Below the pieces are notes generated by a model that was not told where the DNA came from, did no database searches, and saw only the letters and a list, made by a program, of their open reading frames with translations. A stretch of DNA of 64,000 bases from Pseudomonas mediterranea CFBP 5447 (GTDB lineage Bacteria > Pseudomonadota > Gammaproteobacteria > Pseudomonadales > Pseudomonadaceae). The DNA lies in contig NZ_KN322983.1 of NCBI RefSeq assembly GCF_000774145.1, positions 310,001 through 374,000 of the forward strand. Direction: 5' to 3'. The position numbers and the translations under genes are program-made. Shown here piece by piece: positions 27,353 through 36,300 of this stretch (its first letter is position 1; every line of letters starts with the position of its first letter).

Positions 27353-28489
27353 CTACTGCTCGGCATTCCGGCTGTGACGGTAATCGCTGACCGCCTCATA
27401 CACCGCTTTACGCAAACGGTTGATGCCACCGATAGGGCGATGCGCCTCGATGCCGAACCAGGGATTGAACGACTGGTTGTCGCAGGCCAGGTTCAGCTTG
27501 GGGGTGTCGAAGTCCTGGGGCGGTACCTTGATTCGCGCCACCGTCTCGAACGGCGCGTCACTTTCTCGCCATTCAATGCTGGTGTCCTCGATCGGCATGT
27601 ATTTGCCTGGGTCCTGGCGTTGGATCTGCAGGACAAAACACGCTGGCACCCGGTCTGTGGACAACTGCTGATGCAAGGCACTGCGCAGGAAATTCGGCAG
27701 TGCCTGGTTTTGTGCCGGCAGGGTATAGCTTGGGCAACTGTCCGGGTCTGGCGCTACCCGAAACTTAGCGTTGGCTTCGCCGAACTTGTAGGGCGATACC
27801 GAAAAGTACGTAGTCTGGGTCGGACTGACGGGAGGCGGTGACAGCGTCGCCAGGGCGATGAACAGATGGCGGATCTGCCAGCTGCGCGGGTCCAGCCCAG
27901 GAAAGAACGCCATCACTTTTTTTCCGTCGGCCTGGGCAGCCACATTCTGACGGTACTCGGCGACATCACTGACGAAGAAGTTCGGGTGATTGAACATCAC
28001 GAAATCCTGTTCGCCTTGTGACTGCCTATCCGCCAACAGTGCCTTGCCCGGTACATTCAGCAGTTTGATGGCCATCCCTCGCGCATCCCGCAGGCTATCG
28101 AATTGCGGGTACGCGTTGCCGTTGGACAGGCGTATCGTTGCTTGCCAGACCTTGCCCGGTTCGGCAAACACGCCCTGGCGCAGAGGGGCGGGCAGGTCGC
28201 TCGGCACCTGGACTTCGGCCGTCACGCAACCGTGTGCCTTGGCATGGGCGTCGCGTAGATAGCGCGTGCCTTCGCGATGCTGATCGACGATGCGGATGGC
28301 GGTCTGGATGATCTCCTGGGTCATGGCGGCTTCGCCGGGTGGTATCTGTTCCTTGTCCGACACCGGTCCGCTGTGTTGCCAGGCGAACCAGCCCGTGGCG
28401 AGCGCCCAGCCGAGCAGGCCGATGCCCAACAGCCACAGGAGGGTCTTGCCCAGAAAGGCGCCGAGGCGCAGCCAGAGCGTGATCAGCAT
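27353..28489 (-). CDS. Membrane-anchored catalase-like haem protein
   Basis: 378-residue protein. Residues 12-36 are a hydrophobic anchor (LGKTLLWLLGIGLLGWALATG). The rest is a small catalase-like domain: the likely distal histidine is in RDAHAKAHGCVTAEVQV near residue 85, and the C-terminal NRLRKAVYEAV offers the R-x3-Y of the proximal haem tyrosine near residue 363. It is about 100 residues shorter than classic catalases and lacks a signal for secretion other than the anchor, so the domain probably faces the periplasm. It is followed 31 bases later by the di-haem cytochrome on the same strand (cytochrome first in transcription), and the two may act together. Activity may be peroxidase rather than catalase. 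Confidence 0.82.
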   Translation of the reverse strand: MLITLWLRLGAFLGKTLLWLLGIGLLGWALATGWFAWQHSGPVSDKEQIPPGEAAMTQEIIQTAIRIVDQHREGTRYLRDAHAKAHGCVTAEVQVPSDLPAPLRQGVFAEPGKVWQATIRLSNGNAYPQFDSLRDARGMAIKLLNVPGKALLADRQSQGEQDFVMFNHPNFFVSDVAEYRQNVAAQADGKKVMAFFPGLDPRSWQIRHLFIALATLSPPPVSPTQTTYFSVSPYKFGEANAKFRVAPDPDSCPSYTLPAQNQALPNFLRSALHQQLSTDRVPACFVLQIQRQDPGKYMPIEDTSIEWRESDAPFETVARIKVPPQDFDTPKLNLACDNQSFNPWFGIEAHRPIGGINRLRKAVYEAVSDYRHSRNAEQ

Positions 28490-28520
28490 GGGTCAGTCCT
28501 TTTGCCTGAGGGATTCATCA

Positions 28521-30335
28521 TCACAGTTGCGATTCCAGCGGCCCGCCCAGCACCTTGAGGTACTCCAGCAATGCCCAGCGTTCCTGCGGTTGCAGTAGGC
28601 GACCGATCACCCCGTTACCCCGCTCGCCGGCGCGGAATTCATGACCGCTGTTGTGGTTGCCGGTGATCCGGGTGTCGAAGAGAAAACCGTTGGTAAAGGC
28701 TTCGGTGCGATAACCCAGGTGTCGGGGATCGTACTCGAAGCTGCCTTTATAGAAGGTAGTCGCCCGTTCATCCTGCGGAGACAGCAACTGATAGATCGTC
28801 GGCACCGAGCCGTTATGCAGGAACGGTGGCGTGGCCCAGACGCCGGCCAGTGGCCGGGCCTTGTAGGCGCGCAGTTCGCGTACGCCGATGGGCAGGCCGA
28901 AACCATCCATGGCCGGCCGCTCGACCGGGGTGACGCCGGCGTCCCGGTAGGCGCGGTTCTCGACGAACGCCGTGACGTAGGCCAGGCCCTTGGCGACCGA
29001 AACCTGGCTCAGGTCCAGCGGTTGTGTCGGGGTCGGGTGCAGTTGCACGTCCAGTTTCGCCAGTTCGGCCGGGTTCCATTGCAAGCTGGTCAAGTCGAAG
29101 CGGTGGTCGGCAATGTTATTGGCCGTGCCCGGGTCGGTGCCGATTACCTTCACCGGCAGCATGTGCAGTTGCTGGACCGGTCTGTCGGGGCCCTGGACCA
29201 CGTTGGGCACATGGCAGCCGGCGCAGTTTTCGGCGAACAGCGCCCGGCCCTTGGCGGCGAGGGGTTTATCGATCGAGCCCAGCAGTGCTTCCGGCCACAC
29301 CGGGGGTTTGAGCAACTGCAAGGTTTCTTCGATCGTGTGCAGGTCGCGCACGCGCACGCTGGAGGGATAGCGCGCATCGCCCTGTAACGGCTTGCCCTGG
29401 GCATCGAAGAAATTCAGCGTGGCGCCCACACCCAGCGCCTCACCGACGTTGCGGGCCATCGGCTGTTGGGCCGAACCGTTCCATTGCACCCAGTCGAAGG
29501 TCCAGATATCCCACAACTGCGGGTAATCCACCGGGGCGTCGGCGATCCGGTAATTCTTCGCCGAAATGGCGTCGCCGAAACTGGCATTGGCAATACGGCC
29601 GAACGCGTCGGTGCGGCCGGGCCCTTCTTCGGTTGGGTAGAGGCCGCGGTGGGTGTCATTCCAGGCGACCCGCAGGAACGTATCCAGGGAGTCCTTGAAG
29701 GCCTTGCGCAAGGCGTCGTGGCGGGCATCGTCGTAGTCCTGGCCCAGGACTTGGCGGGCGAAGCGTTCGAATTTCCACGGGTTGTAGTAGGTCGAGGCGA
29801 GGCTGGCGACCAGTGCCTGTCCGAAGCTGCCACCGCGCAAGGTCGGCACGCTGGAAGGCAGGACATGTTGCGCCGAGCCACCGTCGATCCGTATCGCCTG
29901 GCCCTTGAAACGCAACTCGCCGGTGTGGCAGGCGGCACAGGTGATGTCCAGGAATTGCTCGGTGCTGCCCGGGTTCTGGTGCCGCGCAAAACCCACCGGC
30001 AAGTTGCCGGGATTGTCCTGGGAGGCTTTCTGCGCCGGGTCGACCAGAAAGCCGAAGCGCGCCAGGTATTCGGGCGACGCGAAGCGCTGTTGCGAGAAGG
30101 GCAGTTCAAGGGCTGTGAACCAGTCGTAGCGCAGGCCTTTGACTTGCGTCCCCTGAGGCGTGAAGTAATACGTCTGGCGCTCGGCGGCGCTCCATTGGTC
30201 CAGGTAGTGGACCTGTTCGACGGGGGTGTAGAACGGCAGCCGGGGATTGGCGACGTAATAAAGCACCACGGCCACGGCGACCAGTACCAGCACGAAAAGC
30301 AGCAGGAAAATGCGAGAGAGGAGGCGCACAGTCAC
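28521..30335 (-). CDS. Di-haem cytochrome c, peroxidase/RoxA-like
   Basis: 604-residue protein anchored by one N-terminal helix (residues 5-28), so it faces the periplasm. Two haem c sites are visible: CAACH near residue 133 and CAGCH near residue 374. The RPLAGVWATPPFLHNGSVP stretch near residue 510 and the overall length resemble the MauG/RoxA group of long di-haem proteins rather than the short CcpA peroxidases. It is transcribed with the catalase-like gene, 31 bases upstream of it. A role in peroxide handling or in oxidising an unknown organic substrate is inferred; no electron donor gene is nearby. Confidence 0.84.
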   Translation of the reverse strand: MTVRLLSRIFLLLFVLVLVAVAVVLYYVANPRLPFYTPVEQVHYLDQWSAAERQTYYFTPQGTQVKGLRYDWFTALELPFSQQRFASPEYLARFGFLVDPAQKASQDNPGNLPVGFARHQNPGSTEQFLDITCAACHTGELRFKGQAIRIDGGSAQHVLPSSVPTLRGGSFGQALVASLASTYYNPWKFERFARQVLGQDYDDARHDALRKAFKDSLDTFLRVAWNDTHRGLYPTEEGPGRTDAFGRIANASFGDAISAKNYRIADAPVDYPQLWDIWTFDWVQWNGSAQQPMARNVGEALGVGATLNFFDAQGKPLQGDARYPSSVRVRDLHTIEETLQLLKPPVWPEALLGSIDKPLAAKGRALFAENCAGCHVPNVVQGPDRPVQQLHMLPVKVIGTDPGTANNIADHRFDLTSLQWNPAELAKLDVQLHPTPTQPLDLSQVSVAKGLAYVTAFVENRAYRDAGVTPVERPAMDGFGLPIGVRELRAYKARPLAGVWATPPFLHNGSVPTIYQLLSPQDERATTFYKGSFEYDPRHLGYRTEAFTNGFLFDTRITGNHNSGHEFRAGERGNGVIGRLLQPQERWALLEYLKVLGGPLESQL

Positions 30336-30422
30336 ATCCTTGTTTTTTTGATACGCCCTTATGCCTCAGTGCTGCGCGGCCGGCAAGTGGCCATTATTTT
30401 CGGTCTGCATGAATTGAACCAC

Positions 30423-30510
30423 TGTGGGAGCGAGCCTGCTCGCGAGGCGGTCTGTCAGTCACATTCGTTTTGACTGGAACACCGCCTTCGCGAGCAGGCT
30501 CGCTCCCACA
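30423..30510. repeat. REP inverted pair
   Basis: Two facing REP units sit in the 371-base gap between the divergent di-haem cytochrome and FKBP genes. The remaining gap holds only the promoters of these two genes, none with a clear consensus. Confidence 0.9.
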
Positions 30511-30706
30511 GTGGTTTTGGTGCGGTCGCTATGTCCATGTACGTAACAGATGACAGAAGCTTCATCCTGCAACCGTGAAAAGCATTTGTGGCACCTGAAC
30601 TTATCCCCGGTTTTCGGCTCACATGCCGGTAGCCATTGGTCGTGGCGGCCTGATAAGCTCGCGGCTTTACTCGATTGCCCTTTAGGCGCATGAACAAGGA
30701 AATAGC

Positions 30707-31420
30707 ATGAAACAGCATCGGTTGGCGGCGGCGGTTGCCCTGGTTGGCCTGGTACTCGCAGGTTGCGACTCGCAGACCAGCGTTGAGCTGAAAACCCCGG
30801 CGCAGAAAGCTTCCTACGGTATCGGCCTGAACATGGGCAAAAGCCTGGCTCAGGAAGGTATGGACGACCTGGATTCCAAAGCGGTCGCCCAAGGCATCGA
30901 AGATGCCGTCGGCAAGAAAGAACAGAAGCTGAAAGACGAAGAACTGGTCGAAGCCTTTGCCGCGCTGCAAAAGCGTGCCGAAGAGCGCATGGCCAAGATG
31001 AGTGAAGAGTCGGCGGCCGCCGGCAAGAAATTCCTCGAGGAAAACGGCAAGAAGGCTGGCGTGACCACCACCGCTTCCGGCTTGCAATACGAAGTGGTCA
31101 AGAAAGCTGACGGCCCGCAGCCCAAGCCGACCGACGTCGTGACTGTCCACTACACCGGCAAGCTGACCAATGGCACCGTGTTCGACAGCTCCGTGGAACG
31201 CGGCAGCCCGATCGACCTGCCGGTCAGCGGCGTGATCCCGGGTTGGGTCGAAGGCCTGCAACTGATGCATGTCGGCGAGAAGTACAAGCTGTACATCCCG
31301 AGCGACCTGGCCTACGGCGCCCAGAGCCCGAGCCCTGCGATCCCTGCCAATTCGGTCCTGGTCTTCGACCTGGAGCTGCTGGCGATCAAGGACCCGGCAA
31401 AAGAAGACGCAGCCAAGTAA
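30707..31420 (+). CDS. FKBP-type peptidyl-prolyl isomerase, lipoprotein (FkpA/Mip-like)
   Basis: 237-residue protein. The lipobox LVLAGC ends at Cys20, so the mature protein is a lipoprotein of the envelope. Residues 30-110 are the helical dimerisation domain (KASYGIGLNMGKSLAQ), and residues 120-230 the FKBP domain (VTVHYTGKLTNGTVFDSS, GVIPGWVEGL, LVFDLELL). It folds secreted proteins by proline isomerisation. AAGGAAATAGC precedes the ATG. A terminator follows 17 bases after the stop. Confidence 0.94.
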   Translation: MKQHRLAAAVALVGLVLAGCDSQTSVELKTPAQKASYGIGLNMGKSLAQEGMDDLDSKAVAQGIEDAVGKKEQKLKDEELVEAFAALQKRAEERMAKMSEESAAAGKKFLEENGKKAGVTTTASGLQYEVVKKADGPQPKPTDVVTVHYTGKLTNGTVFDSSVERGSPIDLPVSGVIPGWVEGLQLMHVGEKYKLYIPSDLAYGAQSPSPAIPANSVLVFDLELLAIKDPAKEDAAK

Positions 31421-31437
31421 TCGCGTCTGCTATAACG

Positions 31438-31466
31438 ACAACGCCTCGCTCATGCGGGGCGTTGTT
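31438..31466 (+). terminator. Rho-independent terminator of the FKBP gene
   Basis: ACAACGCCTCGC-TCAT-GCGGGGCGTTGTT is a strong hairpin beginning 18 bases after the stop. The T run is short and interrupted. Confidence 0.75.
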
Positions 31467-31670
31467 GCATCCGGGCTGCGGAAAATCCGAATAAACCGAA
31501 CGCACAGCGCAGGCGGCAGTCATAGGCAATACAGGCGCTGTGCTAGACCCAGTCAGCCTGTCAAGTCAATGAAATATTGGGTTTTTTTATGTGAGTAAAA
31601 AACGCCCGATCTGAGCTCGGGCCTTATGAGACGCGGGCTTCAGCGGTGAAATGAAGCTCTGTTCACAAGG

Positions 31671-31693
31671 TTATCCACAATTTGTGTGGATAA
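31671..31693. promoter_or_regulatory. Paired consensus DnaA boxes
   Basis: TTATCCACA and its exact complement TGTGGATAA face each other across ATTTG, 20 bases before the YkvA-type gene. Both match the strongest DnaA box. The symmetrical layout suggests DnaA control of this promoter or titration of DnaA; the same motif occurs once at 12878. Confidence 0.6.
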
Positions 31694-31713
31694 CATTTCA
31701 GTAGGAAGAAAAA

Positions 31714-32169
31714 ATGAAGGCACCGTGGAATTTTGCACGCTTTCTGCCTTTGGCGGGACGGCTGCTGGCCCGTGGCCGATTGCCGACGCTGCTCTTTGCC
31801 GTCGCCCGCAAAGGCGCCCGGGAAGGAGGACGCCTGGGGAAACTCAAGGACGATCTACGTTTGCTGCAGGCGTTGTGCCTGGCTTACTGGCGTGGCGAAT
31901 ACCGGGCGGTCAGTGCCAAGTCGTTGCTCTCGGTAGTGGCGGGGCTTATGTATTTCCTCAGCCCCCTGGATGCGATTCCGGACCTGCTGCCAATGTTTGG
32001 CATGATCGACGATATCGCCGTGCTGGCGTGGCTCATGAAAACCCTTGATGACGAGCTCAGTGCCTTCCGCGCCTGGCGTGATAGCCAGTCTCCCGAGAAG
32101 CTCGCACGGGTCGAAAGACTCCCCGATACCCCTCGACAACTCCAACTCCAGGAACAGAAAAAGCCCTGA
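31714..32169 (+). CDS. YkvA/DUF1232 family membrane protein
   Basis: 151-residue protein. The central segment YFLSPLDAIPDLLPMFGMIDDIAVLAW (near residues 80-107, quoted in parts: LSPLDAIPDLLP and IDDIAVLAW) is the DUF1232 signature, a short hydrophobic hairpin. The N-terminus is basic and the C-terminus Gln-rich. Function unknown in the family. Paired DnaA boxes lie directly before it, so its expression may follow the replication cycle. Ribosome site GTAGGAAG. Confidence 0.85.
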   Translation: MKAPWNFARFLPLAGRLLARGRLPTLLFAVARKGAREGGRLGKLKDDLRLLQALCLAYWRGEYRAVSAKSLLSVVAGLMYFLSPLDAIPDLLPMFGMIDDIAVLAWLMKTLDDELSAFRAWRDSQSPEKLARVERLPDTPRQLQLQEQKKP

Positions 32170-32282
32170 TTCTGTTCGTTTCCCATCGGGCGAGCATCAC
32201 CCCGCGACCTTGGCCGTCATTTAGGATTACACTTCTAAGGAAAAGGCTGACTCGCTAAGCGTCATCGTCCTACGGGGTAGAG

Positions 32283-32624
32283 ATGGATATTCAGATAATC
32301 ACACGCGACGGAGAGCCCGAGTACGCGGTTTTGCCGTGGGAGCAGTACCAGTCGTTGTTGAAGGCCGCAGGCATCCATCAAGCACCGCCGCAAGAGGCCA
32401 TGGCCCAGCACGCGGCGGCACCGGACCAGATTCTTCCTGGTCTGGATCAATTACGCAGTTTGCGCGAAGGGAAGGGCATCGCCATTGAGGCGCTGGCCCG
32501 CACGGTAGGTATCAGCCCGTCTTATCTGGCCATGATCGAAAGCGGCGAGCGTCAGCCCGATGCCGCGATTCGGCGTAGTCTGGCCTGGGAATTGACGGTG
32601 CCGGGGTGGAGGGAAGGATCGTGA
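32283..32624 (+). CDS. XRE-type regulator with Phd-like N-terminus
   Basis: 113-residue protein. The first 30 residues (GEPEYAVLPWEQYQSLL) resemble the start of Phd/YefM antitoxins; residues 55-105 form a Cro/CI helix-turn-helix (IEALARTVGISPSYLAMIES). Its stop overlaps the next gene by GTGA, so the pair is one operon. This could be an antitoxin-regulator with an unusual partner or an ordinary regulator; the sequence does not prove a toxin-antitoxin role. Confidence 0.8.
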   Translation: MDIQIITRDGEPEYAVLPWEQYQSLLKAAGIHQAPPQEAMAQHAAAPDQILPGLDQLRSLREGKGIAIEALARTVGISPSYLAMIESGERQPDAAIRRSLAWELTVPGWREGS

Positions 32625-32992
32625 GTGTACGCATCAGTCGGCAGCATTGGGATGGATTGTTGGGTGAGTTGGACCAGGCGCGCCGCCAGCGCCATTTGTT
32701 GACGTATCGTGCCTTGCTGGAGCGCTTGCAGCTGCCCAGCCCGGCCATGCAGACTTTGACCGCTGCCCTTGAACACCTGGCGGCGCTGGACGCTCGGGCC
32801 GAGCAGCCGCTGCGCAGCTCCCTGGTCATCAGCCAGGGCGCCAGCCGGTTGCCACGTACCGGTTTCTTCGAGTGCGTCGAACGCCTGGGGCGCTTTTCCG
32901 GCCCTTCCGATGGCGTGGCCGCTGCGTCCTGGCATGCGTCGGAAGTGGTCCGGGTGTTCGAGTACGAGTATCCGGAGTCGGCGGAGGCCTGA
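32621..32992 (+). CDS. Hypothetical protein coupled to the XRE regulator
   Basis: 123-residue protein starting with GTG at 32621, overlapping the regulator stop; GGAGGGAAGG lies 3-12 bases upstream. An alternative GTG at 32606 would add five residues. The protein is mostly helical with many Arg, Leu and Gln residues and no recognised domain. A partner role to the upstream XRE protein is inferred from the overlap only. Confidence 0.65.
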   Translation: MSVRISRQHWDGLLGELDQARRQRHLLTYRALLERLQLPSPAMQTLTAALEHLAALDARAEQPLRSSLVISQGASRLPRTGFFECVERLGRFSGPSDGVAAASWHASEVVRVFEYEYPESAEA

Positions 32993-33212
32993 TTGCTCTG
33001 ACGGATCCTGCTGCGAACCGTTAAAGAAAAATCGGTAAAACCGGGCGTTCTCAAGATTTTTCTGGGCAACTCAAGAAAAATTGGGCAGCCCAGTCGAAAA
33101 AGAAGATTTTTGCCTGGGCTCAGTTGGGCATGCGGCGGTAAAGCGCCGACGCTTCAGCGACTGACGCATGCGCTGAGCAATCGCCGACAATGATCTTTTT
33201 GCGGATTGAAGA
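32993..33212. other. Non-coding stretch with A-rich and GGGC repeats
   Basis: The gap before the Rhs gene holds alternating short motifs (AAGATTTTTCTGGGCAACTC, AAGAAAAATTGGGCAGCCCA, AAGATTTTTGCCTGGGCTCA) that pair partly with each other. No gene is seen. The motifs could fold into one RNA structure or be decayed repeats. Confidence 0.4.
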
Positions 33213-33243
33213 CCCATCGACTCCAAGGGGGCGATGGGTTTTT
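33213..33243 (+). terminator. Rho-independent terminator before the Rhs gene
   Basis: CCCATCG, a 12-base loop, CGATGGG and a T run lie about 220 bases after the XRE partner gene and about 150 before the Rhs start. Confidence 0.75.
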
Positions 33244-33395
33244 GCATTTAGCGAATCGCCCTACGCCCACTGCATCTTTCCCTGACTTATTTCCTCAGCC
33301 ATCCCCGGCAAAGTCTCGCGCTTCCTGAGTGCTGCGAGACGTTTGCCCATGTTCGACCGGTTTTTCCTGCTGGCCCTTGATCGTGTCATGCCTTG

Positions 33396-36300
33396 ATGGA
33401 TCAGGTGCACCGTATCGAGCAGGAGCTCGACAGTTTCAAAGACACCCTTTCCCTCTATCGCGAGCAACTGGAGCGCTGGTACGGCCGTGCGGTCGATCGG
33501 GCCAGCCAGGCGGCCGACCTGCCTTCGCTGATGGGCATGGAGCGGCTGATCCGCTTCGGTGGCAGCACCACCGCTGTCAGCACGGGCGATTATGACTTTC
33601 TCTCCACCGTTGTCCGGTGCCCCCAAGGCGGGGTGATGACGATCGAGAGCAAGCTCGAGTCGGTGTACGACGTTCCGCTGGGTGACATCGTGGTGGATGT
33701 GGTGGCGGTGGACAGCGGCGAGGTCACGCCGGTCACCCTGGATGCCCAGGGGGTGGGAACCTTCAGGGGGGATGCGGGCAGGTTCTATCGGGTTCATGTC
33801 CAGGGCGAGGTATCGTCCGCGCAGATCAGTCAGCTGTTTTCCTCCTACGATGGCCTGACCACGGAGCTGACAGACTGGCTGCGCGGCGAGTGGCAGGGTT
33901 TCAAGCCGCAGTGGGCGCAGCAATCCCTGGCCACTTCGGCTGCCGCGGTGGGCAACGGCTTGCTCGCCGGCAGTTGGGCGGCGATCGAAGGCGTGTGGGA
34001 CAGCCTCAACCTGCTCTCGGACATCCTCAAGGACCCCGGGCAGTTTGTTGACCGCCTGGGCAGCAGTGCCAGTCAGTTGATGAAGCTGGCGCAGGACGCG
34101 CCGCAAGTGATGGCGAAGCTGCAACTGCTGACCAGTGATGAGGCGGCGCTGTGCCTGCTGGTTCGCACCGCCAGTCTCTGGCTGGAGATGCTGCCACCCA
34201 GTGAGCTCGCCGGCGAAACGACGGAAGCAATCTCGACGGTGGTGGTGCAGTTGCTGCTCGATCTCCTGATCGGCGTGGTGCTGACCTTCGCCGGGGCGGG
34301 GGCCGGCATCGCTTACCTGGCGATGCGTCTGGCCAGGCACGGCGCCAGCCTGATGAATGCCGTACAGCGTTTCGTCTGCGCGATCTTTGCCGTCGTCAAC
34401 GGCTTCATGGGCTACGTCGACCGCTACAAGGCCGTGGCGGCGCGGGGTATCGCGGCCGGAATAAAGAAAGGTCGGATGCAGCTACGCTGGGATGCGCAAC
34501 GCAACACCACGCTGAAAAAAGACGAACCCCACGACGACGCCCCGGCCCAATCGAAAAACCCCAACGGCGACAGCGCCGACAGCGCGGCCCTGACCCGCAC
34601 CGACGGCTGCCCGGTGTCGATGGTCACCGGCGAAGAACTGCTGACCCTGGACGACGGCACGCTCGATGGCCGGCTGCCGTTCGTCTTCACCCGCCTGTAC
34701 CGCAGCAGCGCGGCGGAGCAGGACGTGGGGCTGGGGCGCGGCTGGAGCCATGCCCTGGCGCATCGCCTGCAGCTTGAGGGCGAGCAGGTCATCTGGATCG
34801 ACCAGGAAAACCGCCGCACCACCTTTCCGCTGCCCAACGCCCAGCGTCCGGCGATCCACAACAGCCTGGCCCGGGCGGCGATCTACCTGGGCAGCGCGCC
34901 GGACGAACTGATCGTCGCCCAACCCGGCGAAAACTCACCTTTCCTACACTTTCGCGACGGTTATCTCACCGCCCTCAGCGACCGCTTCGACAACCGCCTG
35001 ACGATCCAGCGCAACATCCATGGCGACATCTGCCGCCTGGACAACGGTGCCGGGCGCGCCCTGCAGCTGCGCTACGAACAGCGCCACCTCGTCGCCCTCG
35101 ACTACCAGAGCTTTCACCCGGCGCTGACCCTGGACGAAGCCTGGCGCACCGAACAGACCCTGGCGACCTATCGCTACGACGCACGCTCACGGCTGATCGA
35201 GGCCACCAACGCCGCCGGCGAAAGCGAGCGCTACGACTACGACGATGCGCACGTCATCCTCCAGCGGCAATTGGCCGGCGGCGCGAGCTTCTTCTGGGAA
35301 TGGCAGGGCACCGGACAGGCGGCCCGCTGCGTGCGGCACTGGGCCTCGTTCGCGCAGATGGATACGCGCTACAGCTGGGGCGAGGACGGCAGCGTCACGG
35401 TCCGCCACCTCGACGGCAGCGAAGAAACCTATGTCCACGACGACCGCGCGCGGCTGGTACGCAAGGTCGAGCCCGACGGCGGCGAACACCTCAAGGCCTA
35501 CGACGCACAGGGCCGGCTGATTGCCGAACAGGACCCGCTGGGCGCCGTCACCGAATACCACTACGACGAAGTCGGACGGCTGGTGGCGCTGATTCCCCCC
35601 GAAGACGCGCCCACGTCCTACGAATACCGCAACGGCTTCCTGCACACCCGTTCTCGCGGCAAGGCCATCTGGACCTACCGGCGCAACGACCGGGGCGAGG
35701 TGATCGAGGCCATCGACCCGGATCAACAGCGCACCCGCTATGCCTACGACGCCCACGGGCAGTTGCTGTCGATCCACTACCCGGACGGCAGCGAACACCG
35801 CTTCACCTGGAACCGGCTCGGCCAACTGACGGAAGAAACCCTGCCTGACGCCAGCCAGCGGGTTTTTGCCTACGACGTCCTGGGGCGCTTGCTGACCCGC
35901 CAGGACGAACACGGCGGGGTAACGCACTACCAATGGGACGCCGTGGGCCGTCTGCTGCAGACCACCTTGCCCAGCGGCGCCAGCCGCGCCTGGACCTACA
36001 ACGCCTACGGCAAGGTCACCTCCGAGCGCGACGAACAGGGCCGCGTCACCCGCTACGAATACGCCGACGACCTGCACCTGGTCAGCCGTCGCATCAATCC
36101 CGACGGCAGCACGCTGCACTACCGCTACGACTCGGCGCGGCTGCTGCTGACCGAGATCGAGAACGAGTCCGGCGAAAAATATCAGCTGGACTACACCCCC
36201 AGCGGCTTGATCCGACAGCAAGTCGGCTTCGACGGCCAACGCAGCGCCTATGCCTACGACCTCAATGGGCACTTGCTGGAAAAAACCGAGTTCGGTGCCG

